The translations under genes and the position numbers were made by a program. Positions 50,078 to 58,109 of a DNA stretch of 64,000 nucleotides are shown piece after piece. The first letter of the stretch is position 1; the number at the start of each line of letters is the position of its first letter. The notes under the pieces were generated by a model that worked only from the letters and a program-made list of their open reading frames with translations, made no database searches and was not told the DNA's origin. The DNA is from Symbiodinium microadriaticum (taxonomy: Eukaryota > Sar > Dinophyceae > Suessiales > Symbiodiniaceae). The stretch covers positions 342,848 to 406,847 of the forward strand of contig LSRX01000076.1 in NCBI GenBank assembly GCA_001939145.1. The letters are read 5' to 3'.

Positions 50078-50158
50078 GTGTAGTAGTGTAGTAGTCGTTG
50101 TAGTTGTAGTTGTAGTTGTAGTTGTAGTTGTAGCAGTAGTAGTAGAAGAAGTAGTAGT
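50078..50158. repeat. (TAGTTG)n / (TAG)n repeat
   Basis: GTTGTAGTTGTAGTTGTAG hexamers, then AGTAGTAGAAGAAG. Confidence 0.94.
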
Positions 50159-50309
50159 GCGATGATGTGCGGCCAACAGCCCTCCTAATCAGGTACAGGC
50201 CGGCTACATCAAGGATGCCGGAATCATCCCAGGGGGTGAGAGCGTGGGGTTGAAGGGATATAAATAACGGCTAGGTCCGGTTCGCTCGGGCGTAAACGGC
50301 CGCCAGACT

Positions 50310-50365
50310 CCGAGACAGTTTAGGTTTTAGGGGTTTAGGCTTTAGGGTTTAGGGTCAGGCGTTTC
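50310..50365 (+). repeat. Short TTTAGGG cluster
   Basis: Four eroded units. Confidence 0.8.
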
Positions 50366-50399
50366 GAACTTGGCACCTGTGCGCTTTGATCCCAAGCCG

Positions 50400-50440
50400 A
50401 CTCGCTAGCAACGGGATTCCGTTATGACTCCTAGCGAGCT
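50400..50440. repeat. Nested hairpin in unique DNA
   Basis: CTCGCTAG (50401) pairs with CTAGCGAG (50431-50438). Inside, AACGG pairs with CCGTT, and just upstream CTTGG pairs with CCAAG. It looks RNA-like, but the tRNA A and B boxes and acceptor stem are not satisfied. Confidence 0.5.
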
Positions 50441-50473
50441 GCACCATGATTCACTCCAAGGCCTTAGTGGAAC

Positions 50474-50581
50474 TACTATTGATGATATGAATCCTACATT
50501 CGCTTAAGGACCCTAAACTATGAAATTATGGTACATTCCCTATTATGGGTAAATGCTAAGGAAGTTATCTCATCAACCGTA
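50474..50581 (+). mobile_element. Family A hairpin MITE
   Basis: TACTATTGATGATATGA to CATCAACCGTA. It forms an inverted pair with the copy 69 bp downstream. Confidence 0.85.
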
Positions 50582-50650
50582 CTTCGGCCGGCTCTGCCAC
50601 AGCGTGGGATCTTGTTGCCTCTTCCTAAGTCCCAGGCTTAGCCTTTGCGA

Positions 50651-50760
50651 TACGGTTGATGATATAAATCCTGCATCACCCCACAATAAGGAATATATTA
50701 TAGTTCCCATATCATAGTTCAGGGTCCTGAAGGTAATGCAGATTTATTTCATCAACAGTA
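50651..50760 (-). mobile_element. Family A hairpin MITE
   Basis: TACGGTTGATGATATAAATC to CATCAACAGTA. The right arm supplies the last 16 or so codons of the minus-strand open frame 50712-51059. Confidence 0.88.
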
Positions 50761-51059
50761 GTATGCTGTAGCCATCTGCCTGAAATGAAAACGCCCGTCG
50801 TCCGGAAACCCGAGCCCAAAAACGCGCCTTGCCTTCTTTCGGGCTTTCTATTTCTGACACCCTGCACCGTCGCTTCGTTGCTGCTGCAGCAGATCACGGG
50901 ACCATTTAGTTCTGTTGCCGCAAACACAATGCCATCATCGTCACGGGTCAGCTTGACCGTCTTTCTTTGCAGAGTCTTCGGAAGTCGAGTTGTGCTTCGC
51001 TCTCGGTCGTCCTTCCAGGTTCCGGAAAGAAGACTTTCATCCCTTGTTATGGGTCGCAT
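50712..51059 (-). CDS. Unassigned open frame, best coding candidate of the window
   Basis: I recognise no family. The frame has an ATG at 51059 and 115 codons. The first 98 or so residues lie in unique DNA free of heptamers and look like real protein: a charged N terminus (MRPITRDESLLSGTWKDDR), a basic stretch (TRLPKTLQRKTVKLTR), DDDGIVFAATELNGPVICC, and an Arg/Lys-rich segment. The remaining 16 codons are the arm of the family A element at 50651-50760, so a translated product would have a transposon-derived tail, or the exon ends earlier. A 92-codon plus frame (50785-51063) overlaps it, which weakens the case. No upstream signal was recognised. Confidence 0.27.
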   Translation of the reverse strand: MRPITRDESLLSGTWKDDRERSTTRLPKTLQRKTVKLTRDDDGIVFAATELNGPVICCSSNEATVQGVRNRKPERRQGAFLGSGFRTTGVFISGRWLQHTTVDEINLHYLQDPEL

Positions 51060-51441
51060 CTAGTCCGTGTCCGTCTTCTCCTTATCATCGACACAAGTTT
51101 GTTCTGCTAGACTTGCACACAGAACTTCCCAAAAACGAAGGCACCGAGGTGTGGAACTTCGGGTAGTGCTTGGAGCCATACTGTGCTGCCCTTTTCAGTG
51201 CTTAGAGGACAGGTCCTCGTAGCCAATCTCCTGGGAAGCTTAAACCGCCCACAACTACTAAGCCTCCATCAGCTTCTTTGGAATGAGGGTTTCTGACAAT
51301 CTTGTTGACAGGAGTCCTCGCTGTTCTTTGTTGCTGCCTGCTCCGCCATCGTGGGCTGCAGCTTTCTTTTCGACGAAGGCTTCTGCAGCTCGGGCATTGG
51401 TGCTTCGCATTTCACTCACTCACTGCAGCCAGGAGGGTCTG
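51060..51441. other. Unique stretch, weak open frames
   Basis: Two 60-codon plus frames (51283 and 51302) overlap and end in the family K element. Together with 50761-51059 this is among the longest stretches without telomere-like words. Confidence 0.4.
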
Positions 51442-51553
51442 CCCAGAGACTCCAACATCCCTTAATAAAGGAATATACCCTTAAATGATGATAGGAACCC
51501 TAATAAGATTTAAGGTATATTCGTGAATTTTCAGGAATATTGGAGTCTCTGGG
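51442..51553. mobile_element. Family K hairpin element
   Basis: CCCAGAGACTCCAACATCCC on the left, AATATTGGAGTCTCTGGG on the right: an outer stem of 13 pairs, plus the inner ATATACCCTTAAAT / TTTAAGGTATAT. Confidence 0.75.
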
Positions 51554-51657
51554 TCTGTGAAGCCACTGGTGACTGCCGGCAGGCCACGCAAAGGCCTGGA
51601 CACTTCTGCTGGCCGAGGCCATTGTTTACACAGGCGGGGCCGTCTAGAAGGTACAGG

Positions 51658-51765
51658 GTCTTTAGGGTTTAACCCTAAACCCTAAACCCTAAAACCCAAA
51701 CCCTACATCCTAAGGCCCTAAGCCCCAAACCCTAAGCCCTAAACCCTTAGCCCCAAACCCTATGA
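51658..51765. repeat. Head-to-head telomere-like junction and CCCTAAA array
   Basis: TTTAGGGTTTAACCCTAAAC at 51661: the two strands meet with no spacer. CCCTAAA-like units then continue to 51765. Confidence 0.9.
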
Positions 51766-51843
51766 TGAACCTCAAGGCTCAACTGCCTACCGCCTTTCCG
51801 GGTGAAATCTAGCCTCTGGAAGCCTCAACCTCCTAAAAAACCC

Positions 51844-51947
51844 TACGTGGGCAGTTCTCTAAATTAGGGCACAAGGGTCCCTTGTGGGGTCCTTTTCATA
51901 AGGGGGCTGTACTAAAAAAGCGAGCCTACTTTGGAGAACTACCTATG
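51844..51947 (-). mobile_element. Family B hairpin MITE
   Basis: ACGTGGGCAGTTCTCTAAAT to TTTGGAGAACTACCTATGT; arm mismatches are spread evenly. Next to a telomere-like block and an inverted repeat (51998-52118). Confidence 0.82.
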
Positions 51948-51997
51948 TCCGAGACCTTGGCAATCCTTGACTACTTTGAAATCCTGAACCTTGAAAG

Positions 51998-52118
51998 GTT
52001 CCAACACTGAAGTGGGGTTCAGGCTACGCTTAAGGGTTTAGTTTAGGGTTTAGGCCCTATAAACTCTAGTTATATAAACCCTAAACTGTAATCTGAACCC
52101 AATTTCAGTGTTGGAAGC
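51998..52118. repeat. Inverted repeat enclosing inverted telomere-like heptamers
   Basis: GGTTCCAACACTGAA and GGGTTCAG pair with CTGAACCC and TTCAGTGTTGGAA. Inside, TTTAGGGTTTAGG faces AAACCCTAAAC, so the whole 120 bp can form one long hairpin. Confidence 0.65.
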
Positions 52119-52329
52119 TTTAGGACGACCAGGGAGCGGGACCTAGAAACGAGTCCGCTCATGAGCTTGCAAGGGCTTTGAGCTTAGGATTTAAGGATGT
52201 CTAGGGTTATGGGGTCTTAGTTGGCCTCAGTCACTGATCCGGCGTTCGTGTTCTAGGGATTGACTGGGGTTCCGGTTTGCGGATCCGGGTTGCTATAGCA
52301 AGAGGTGAGGGTGCAACACGGGTAAAGCT

Positions 52330-52689
52330 CTAACAGGAACCCTGTGCCACCTCACATAAGCTAAGCCTATAGACATGCCCTAGTACCCCAAAACATCGGT
52401 TATTGAGGACTCGCAACAACTTGGATCGGTAGAAAGCCTCCGTAGACCCTGTAGCCGCTGTAGCCTTGATCCGAGTTGCTGCACACCCTGCTTCCGGCTC
52501 GCTGGTACACCCGAAACCTATCCGCCGCGTTACAATTGTATGGAGGAGGACCTGCAAGAGAGCAGCCGGTAAAAAGCCGCTACAGTAAGTAGCAGTAGCT
52601 GCCGATATGCGGTCGAGTGAGCATTTCTTAACCAAGCCTTCTTTACCCTTGTGGGATAGTAGGAAGTAGTTATATGATATATGAATCAT
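52330..52689 (-). CDS. Unassigned open frame, 119 codons
   Basis: I recognise no family. The minus frame starts at ATG 52689 and ends at 52330, inside a 670-bp stretch (52123-52794) with only stray heptamer words. The N terminus is Tyr/Leu-rich (ISYNYFLLSHKGKEGLVKK), followed by an Ala/Leu segment (SGFLPAALLQVLLHTIV) that is hydrophobic enough for a membrane or signal-like helix, then a Thr/Ala-rich region (TRIKATAATGSTEAF) and a C-terminal RVLNNRCFGVLGHVYRL. No cysteine pattern or catalytic motif is evident. It is the longest minus frame not built from repeats, but length alone is weak evidence in DNA of this composition. Confidence 0.22.
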   Translation of the reverse strand: MIHISYNYFLLSHKGKEGLVKKCSLDRISAATATYCSGFLPAALLQVLLHTIVTRRIGFGCTSEPEAGCAATRIKATAATGSTEAFYRSKLLRVLNNRCFGVLGHVYRLSLCEVAQGSC

Positions 52690-52794
52690 ATAAGTCTATT
52701 GATTCTGGGCTCGAACCTCACACAAACCCGCACAAACTCGCTTTGAGTATGCGGACAATTAGGACCTTCTCAACATGGCCTGAATCCCAAAACT

Positions 52795-52885
52795 CTGGAC
52801 CCTAAACCCTGAACCCTAAACCCCAGACCCTGAACCCTGAACCCACAACCCCAAACCCTGAACCCTAAACCCAGAGAGACCACTA
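52795..52885 (-). repeat. Degenerate CCCTAAA array
   Basis: CCCTGAACCCTAAACCC dimer, several CCCTGAA changes. Confidence 0.86.
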
Positions 52886-53009
52886 ACCCCTGAAACATGA
52901 AGCATACCTTAAGGGCCTTATGAGCAAAGATTGTGAGGTATCTTCCTGAGGGTACTCCTTAATATGGAACATACCTTAAGTTACGGGAGTCTTGACATTC
53001 TGCTTCAAG

Positions 53010-53041
<32 letters not shown>

Positions 53042-53231
53042 TAACAATAAGAATGATAACAACAATAACAATAATCGTTTTCATAATCATAATCATGATC
53101 ATAATAATAATAACAATAACTATACATAAATGAATAAATAAACAAACAGTTAATAGAATTCATCATAATTCTAAAAAACATACACACCGACACCCATAAA
53201 CGCAGAAACGCATATAGTACATAATATATAA

Positions 53232-53274
<43 letters not shown>

Positions 53275-53310
53275 TATATATATATACACACATAGATAAA
53301 TTCCTGATTC
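53010..53310. repeat. Compound AT-rich microsatellite region
   Basis: (GT)n(TA)n at 53011-53042, (AATAAC)-like 53043-53150, then (TA)n at 53235-53290. The Tyr/Ile-rich minus translations are by-products. Confidence 0.93.
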
Positions 53311-54000
53311 ATCGGTATTGGGCTTTGTATTCCCAGGCGGGACAGTGACCATGGGCATCTCACAGGGCTGGGCCACGCGAGCTGCCAGGGAAGGCTCCAG
53401 CTTCAGCGCCCTGGTTGAGACAGCAGTAAACCCGAAACCCTAAAACCCTAAACCGAAAGGGGCGTCATTGCACTTAAAAAAAAAACCCTAAACCCTAGGG
53501 GCTCTTTTGAGGGTTCTGCCATGGATCTAGAAGGGCTTTACTAGGGTTTACGGGGCTTCGGGTTTAGGGCTTAGAGTTTTAAGTAGGGGTTCAGAGCTTC
53601 CTGTAGAGTTTAGGGGCTTGCTTTGCGTGTAGTGTCCGGGGTGCACAGTTTGAGTGGGGTTTAGCCCCCGAGGATGCCAGGTTCGGTGTTTGATATGCGC
53701 GGTTTGGAGAACCGCATGGTTGGAGGAAGCTACAGGTAGGGAGTTTGGGGTATGTAGGGCTTCTATAAGGCTCCTATAACGGTAACTAGCCACCTGAAAA
53801 TGCCCAGACATAGTTAGAGTGGCGGGTTGAAGAAGTACATGTGCACAGATTACAGCAGCAGTTTTGGGTTTAGGGTGAGGATGGCATGATCTGCCAACCC
53901 ACCACCTGCCCCATACCTGTAGGAAGAGCACTGGGCGTTCAGGGAGGAAGGTACTAGCGAGTGTGAGCATCCTTGTCATCCGCGTTGCTACTCCTAGGGA
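53311..54000. other. Mixed stretch, no supported gene
   Basis: The minus frame 53548-53979 (143 codons) runs through TTTAGGG words and a family M fragment, so I do not accept it. A short CCCTAAA run is at 53433-53455. Confidence 0.4.
53752..53802. mobile_element. Family M fragment
   Basis: CTTCTATAAGGCTCCTATAACG then GTAACTAGCCACCTG, the reverse of the 14759 left arm. Inside the minus-strand frame 53548-53979, which I therefore do not call a gene. Confidence 0.45.
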
Positions 54001-54007
54001 TCACGTT

Positions 54008-54095
54008 GTAAACCGCACCCCTAAACCCCTAAACCCCTAAACACCTAAACCCCTAAACCCTAAACCCCTGAACCCCTAAAAGCTGAACCCTAAAA
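54008..54095 (-). repeat. CCCCTAAA octamer array
   Basis: Perfect octamers, then heptamer/octamer mix. Confidence 0.93.
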
Positions 54096-54204
54096 CCTAC
54101 CACAGATACCCAGGGTGGTCCAGAGCCACCTTGAGCCCCGACCCGTGAAGCCAAACCGCCGGACCCCACCACCCCTCAGTTATCAGCCTGGGACGAGAGA
54201 TGCA

Positions 54205-54362
54205 GGTTTCGGGTTTAGGGCTTGGACGGTTTAGGGTTTAGGGTTTAAGGTTTGGACGGTTTACGGTTTAGGGTTTCGGGTTTAGGGTTTAAGGTTTGGA
54301 CGGTTTGCGGTTTAGGGTTTAAGTTTTAAAGGTTCGGACGGTTTAGGGTTTAGGGGAGAGAT
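54205..54362 (+). repeat. TTTAGGG array with TTGGACGG unit
   Basis: TTTGGACGGTTTA(G/C)GGTTTAGG recurs four times at 35-55 bp spacing: heptamers and a GGACGG word co-amplified. GAGATGCAGGTTTCG brackets both ends (54195 and 54357). Confidence 0.9.
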
Positions 54363-55030
54363 GCAGGTTTCGTTCGCTCGTGGGGTTCACACTTCTCCAC
54401 ATTGTCTTCGGTTGCCCGGGTGTCGTCGCGATTGCATTGCCATTCCTACCTGGCACTGCGACTCTTGAAGGATTGGAAACAACCTAATATTTAATAGGGC
54501 GGAGCGTTACGGTTTTGTCTTACCCTAAGGGACGTGGCAAGTAAGTTGTCGATACCTTTATTTCGAAGTCATTACAAGCACAGCTGCCTTGCCCATGAAC
54601 CTATTTGCCAAGTCATCTCACCTGAAAGGAAACCCTAGACCCCAAACCCTAAACCCAAAGCCAAATCTGGAGGTCAGGCAGACTACCAGTTGTGGAGCAT
54701 GGTCGCTGTCACAACCGGACGCCCCTAAACTGCAAAGTGCCAGTTGAAGGTTCCCAGAGAACCCAATATGGGCAGGAACAACAGGAAGAAGGGCTCAATA
54801 GAGCCATGCATAGTATACAACCCAAAAAGTGCTGTGGGCTTGACAGCATAACATGATAAAGCTCCTTGAACCCCAAACCCCAGACCGAAATCACAACAAC
54901 CAGAGTAGCTTGATAGCACCTGCAGTTGAGGTTTCATGGGGCCTATCATTGGCCGCTTGGCGGTCCACTTGGGCGGCCGCAACGTTTATGCCTGCATGCA
55001 GCTGCTGCTGTGCTGCCTGGGAACGAGGCC
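54363..55030. other. Unique stretch, weak open frames
   Basis: The minus frames 54709-54894 and 54725-54982 and the plus frame 54853-55053 overlap, with no motif. Confidence 0.4.
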
Positions 55031-55034
55031 GGGC

Positions 55035-55195
55035 TACGTGCCCTAAATCCTAAACCCTAAACCCTAAACGCCTAAACTCCTAAACCCTAAACTCTAAGCC
55101 TCTGTAGGTTGGGGAGCAAAAAAGAGAGGGACTCCGGCTTTGGGGAGGAACTGTGCCGTGCCAAATATACTAGGATTTAGGGTTTAGGGTTTACT
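55035..55195. repeat. CCCTAAA cluster then TTTAGGG cluster
   Basis: CCCTAAA 55038-55100 and TTTAGGG 55172-55194, facing. Confidence 0.85.
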
Positions 55196-55211
55196 AGACT
55201 CTATGGTTCGT

Positions 55212-55293
55212 TTGATGCACTAGAATGCAGCATACTGTAAGATGTATTCCATCATCTTCAATTACATACTGCAGTTTGCTAGAGCGTGCAAAA
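55212..55293. repeat. Diverged inverted repeat
   Basis: GCACTAGAATGCAGCATACTG against CATACTGCAGTTTGCTAGAG, with gaps. MITE-sized, but not assignable to a family. Confidence 0.35.
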
Positions 55294-55360
55294 GTACACT
55301 ACAAGGGTTATTCTCTAGTGAAAGCAACATATTGTACTAAGTTACCATATGTTGGATTGA

Positions 55361-55431
55361 GTGTTTAGGGTTTAGCGGAGAAGTTGCTGAGCAATCGTTT
55401 AGGGTTTAGCGGAGAAGTTGCTGAGCAATCG
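55361..55431. repeat. Tandem duplication
   Basis: A unit of about 35 bp (GTTTAGGGTTTAGCGGAGAA onwards to GAGCAATC) is present twice in direct tandem. The second copy runs into the family C element at 55428. Confidence 0.85.
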
Positions 55432-55531
55432 TTAAGGGATTTGATTTAAGTTACCATGATATGGAAACCATATCATTTACTATAGTTCCCCACTATGGTA
55501 ATTCAAGTTAGATCCCTTAACAAGAACCCCG
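55428..55531 (-). mobile_element. Family C hairpin MITE
   Basis: ATCGTTAAGGGATTTGATTTAA to TCCCTTAACAAGAACCCC. The outer left tip is lost where it joins a tandem duplication (55361-55431). Confidence 0.78.
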
Positions 55532-55589
55532 GTTGTGGATCAGATGTGGTGGAAGTTGGGAGTTCCGCATGTCTTTTCCTGCCCGAGCA

Positions 55590-55767
55590 AGAGACTCCCA
55601 AAACCCGTAGATTCAGGAATATCCCGTAAACCAGAACAGGAACCCCGTTAATTATGATTGAATCCTGAAGGTAATTATGTTCCTTACTTAAGGGATCTAT
55701 ACTAGGAACCCTGTTATGATTGAATCCTGAAGGGATTTTTTCCTTAATTAAGGGGGTTTTGGAGTCC
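55590..55767. mobile_element. Family K hairpin element with repeated core
   Basis: AGAGACTCCCAAAACCC pairs with GGGGTTTTGGAGTCC. Between them ATTATGATTGAATCCTGAAG occurs at about 55650 and a near copy at about 55714, so the core was duplicated. Confidence 0.65.
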
Positions 55768-55875
55768 AAACCCTAAACCCTATTAAACCCTAAACCCTAA
55801 ACCCTAAAAGCCCTAAACCCTAAAACCTTAAACCCTAAACCCTAAACCCCTAACCCCTAAACCCTAAACCCCTCT
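55765..55875 (-). repeat. CCCTAAA array
   Basis: Clean heptamers with octamer and AGCCCTAAA variants; begins at the end of the family K element. Confidence 0.94.
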
Positions 55876-55977
55876 CCTGAAGGTCGGTGTACAAATCCTG
55901 TAAGCTGGTCTGGTCTACCAGCGACGGCAAGCACCAGATGCCGCGGGAAGCGGCCTGGCTTCTGAACCCTTGGACGT

Positions 55978-56088
55978 CAGGGTTTAGGGTTTAGGATTAA
56001 GGATTTCGGGTTTAGGATTTAGGGTTTAGGGTTTAGGGTTTAATAGGGCTTAGGATTTAGGGTTTTGGGTTTTGGACGTCAGGGACTT
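55978..56088 (+). repeat. TTTAGGG array bracketed by TTGGACGTCAGGG
   Basis: TTGGACGTCAGGG lies at both ends (55971 and 56072), so the array and its border may have been duplicated together. Confidence 0.9.
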
Positions 56089-56403
56089 ACATAACTTAGT
56101 ACATGAGAGAGTACACCTTGGATAGTCGTATCCCTTATAGAATTAATGTACACTTTGGGGCGTATGATGAACTCGCAATTAGGACTAGGAAATCATTATA
56201 TGGAGCCCTAAACCCCAAAACCCTATACCTATAAGTCCTATAAAGGAGCCCCGAAGAGGCGAAGAGGTGGGTTTTTCTAGGGGAATCCAGGGTAATTCTG
56301 AAGGCTCATGCCCTCTGCCGTTGCCCTCCGCCAGTCACCCACCCAATAGCGCCTTGTAAGGGACAGGATCCATTACCCTTGCCCTCAAAGGACGAATATT
56401 TTT
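56089..56403. other. Unique stretch, nothing recognised
   Basis: No frame and no clear repeat. Confidence 0.4.
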
Positions 56404-56466
56404 AAGGCTTTTGGGCCCAAAGACCCTATGATAGAAGGCTTTTGGGGCTATTTTGATGCTAAGGGT
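56404..56466 (+). repeat. Family R interspersed repeat
   Basis: GGCTTTTGGGCCCAAAGACC, AAGGCTTTTGGGGC, then TTTTGATGCTAAGGG. Ends where the family C element at 56476 begins. Confidence 0.6.
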
Positions 56467-56475
56467 TATGGTAAT

Positions 56476-56570
56476 CTGGGATTTAAGTATGTCATACTGG
56501 GGATCTATGGTAAGTAATATGGTTTCCTTGTTATGGTAAGTTACATTTAATGCCCTAACAAGAACCCAGT
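56476..56570 (+). mobile_element. Family C hairpin MITE, diverged
   Basis: CTGGGATTTAAGTAT on the left, TTATGGTAAGTTACATTTAA and CTAACAAGAACCCAG on the right. The left arm has lost about 12 bases. Directly follows a family R repeat. Confidence 0.72.
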
Positions 56571-56577
56571 AATTTAC

Positions 56578-56615
56578 TATAGGGTTTAGGGTTTAGGGTT
56601 GGGCTTAGGGCTTAC
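56578..56615 (+). repeat. Short TTTAGGG cluster
   Basis: Four units following a family C element. Confidence 0.85.
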
Positions 56616-56677
56616 GGGGACCTGCATCAGCGCATTGTCCCCATATTACAACAACCCATTGGTAAGGTCTTTACAGG

Positions 56678-56760
56678 CCTTAAGGACCAAATGACCCTTA
56701 AGAGTAGGGGCCCTGTACCCTGCACTACGAATCGCTGTAATTTGCTTGAACCTTTAACCC
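56678..56760 (-). mobile_element. Family P element
   Basis: Reverse copy: AAGGACCAAATGACCCTTAAG then TAGGGGCCCTGTACCC, and GAACCTTTAACCC at the end. Confidence 0.48.
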
Positions 56761-56939
56761 TTTCAGGGTTCGTTTCGTCTCTATGGCCGGTTGGTGCAAG
56801 AAGCTCCCAGGTAGGGAAGGCAAACTGCGCCTTGACAGTATCTGGCAAGGGCAGCCTGCCCCTGGTCTGCAAAATCTCGCGGGAGCTCTAGAAGGGTCTT
56901 CTCAGGCTTCTTGGATGGGGGTTGCTAATAAGGAAAGAC

Positions 56940-57045
56940 TACGGTTGGTGATAAAAATCCTGCAATACCCATAAGAAGGAATAAACCACAATTCCCATAG
57001 TTTAGGATCCTTAAGGTAATGCAGGAACTTATATCATCAACAGTA
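56940..57045 (-). mobile_element. Family A hairpin MITE
   Basis: TACGGTTGGTGATAAAAATCC to CATCAACAGTA, TA at both ends, in a segment without heptamer arrays. Confidence 0.88.
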
Positions 57046-57225
57046 TTAAGGATTCTTGAGGGTGTTCTCTGTGAGCTTTGCAAGGGCTCTTCGGGGTTTC
57101 TTTAGCGGTTCTGGGACGAGGGTTGGGTTTGGATTCCACAGGTCGACTCTGCCCACCACCATGACCCCACATGTCATGATGGCCTGATACGATTATCATT
57201 CACTTAGGGTTTAGGGTTTAGGGTT

Positions 57226-57561
57226 GTGTCTGTGGATATATATATATATTCTGTATTTATGTATTTATTTATTCAATGGCTGCCGCCATTGCCGCCGACC
57301 CCGAAAAGGAACAATACCAAACCAACAAGCAGCCAAAACCAGCCCAAAGTGTGCCGAGGAGAGTTTGAGAATGTGAAGTGGGACTGGGGTTGGGGTTGGG
57401 CATGCATTGGGAGCCAATTAAATGACTCTAAAAAGAAGCTAAAACCAGCCCAGAGCGCGCCCAAAGTGTGCCGAGGAGAGTTTGAGAGTCTGAAGTGGGA
57501 CTGGGGAAGGGTTGGGCATGCATTTATTAGAGTTACTCTACGACTACTAAACAGCAGCTAA
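57226..57561 (+). CDS. Open frame encoding a two-fold peptide repeat
   Basis: I recognise no family. The frame (GTG first, 111 codons) has a Tyr/Ile-rich start from a TA microsatellite, then a Pro/Asn/Gln linker, then a peptide motif PKVCRGEFENVKWDWG that returns 39 codons later as PKVCRGEFESLKWDWG. The motif lies on the 117-bp tandem repeat (57343-57660). Because units 1 and 2 are exactly 117 bp apart the frame is kept. Unit 3 follows after 119 bp, so it is out of frame after a stop. The few differences are compatible with either recent duplication or coding constraint. I think a non-coding tandem repeat is more likely. Confidence 0.15.
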   Translation: MSVDIYIYSVFMYLFIQWLPPLPPTPKRNNTKPTSSQNQPKVCRGEFENVKWDWGWGWACIGSQLNDSKKKLKPAQSAPKVCRGEFESLKWDWGRVGHAFIRVTLRLLNSS

Positions 57562-57915
57562 AGCCAGCCCAGAGCGCGCCCAAAGTGTGCCGAGGAGAGT
57601 TTGAGAGTCTGAAGTGGGACGCCGATGAGGGTTTTGGCGGGCACAGTGGGGCTGGGGAGGGGTTGGGCATGCATTGGCAGCCAATTAACATACTCTACTA
57701 CTGCTAAAAATACTACTAAAAGCCAGCCAGCCAGGCTTGGGCATGCATTGGGCTCCAAGTAGATTACTTCTATTCCAAATACCACAGTCTGCCGCTAAAT
57801 GCCACTAAAAACCAAGCCACACCAGGCCGGTTATAGAGGAGCCCCAGAAGCGCCGAGGGAGGCACAGGTCAGGGTCTGGAGGAGCGAAGTAGGGCTGAGG
57901 AGAGGTTGGCGCGGA
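57343..57915. repeat. 117-bp tandem repeat, about 3 full units plus decayed ends
   Basis: CCCAAAGTGTGCCGAGGAG starts at 57343, 57460 and 57579. Each unit also has AAGTGGGACTGGGG, GGGCATGCATT and a CTAAAxCCAGCCC linker. Partial units follow at 57655-57780 (GCATGCATTGG twice) and 57838-57910 (GCGCCGAGGGAGG). It ends at the family E element. Confidence 0.88.
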
Positions 57916-57919
57916 GATA

Positions 57920-58031
57920 CTAGGATCCCGAGTAGTACCCTTTTGCCCTTTTTATTTGGGGGTCTCCTTATTAAAGCCGAATATTCGGAAAAAGGGTACC
58001 CTTATTATTAGGGGGTTACTTGGGAACCTAG
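57920..58031 (+). mobile_element. Family E hairpin MITE
   Basis: CTAGGATCCCGAGTAGTACCC to GTTACTTGGGAACCTAG. Ends the 57.3-57.9 kb tandem repeat and begins the 58.0-58.6 kb unique island. Confidence 0.86.
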
Positions 58032-58109
58032 GATAGCACAGAGACAGCAAAAGCAACATAGCTTCTGAGCGCCGCCCCAGCGCGGTCGGCGGATATACAC
58101 TTATCTTGC

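Noticed and set aside
49712-50176. 154-codon minus open frame rich in Thr, Met and Asp
   Set aside because: It is the translation of two CAT blocks and a TAGTTG repeat; low complexity only.
50360-50460. Possible tRNA on the minus strand (AAGTTCGAAAC)
   Set aside because: The T-arm stem does not pair and no acceptor stem can be formed; reported only as nested hairpins.
53548-53979. 143-codon minus open frame
   Set aside because: It starts in unique DNA but runs through a family M hairpin fragment and TTTAGGG words, so its length comes from repeats.
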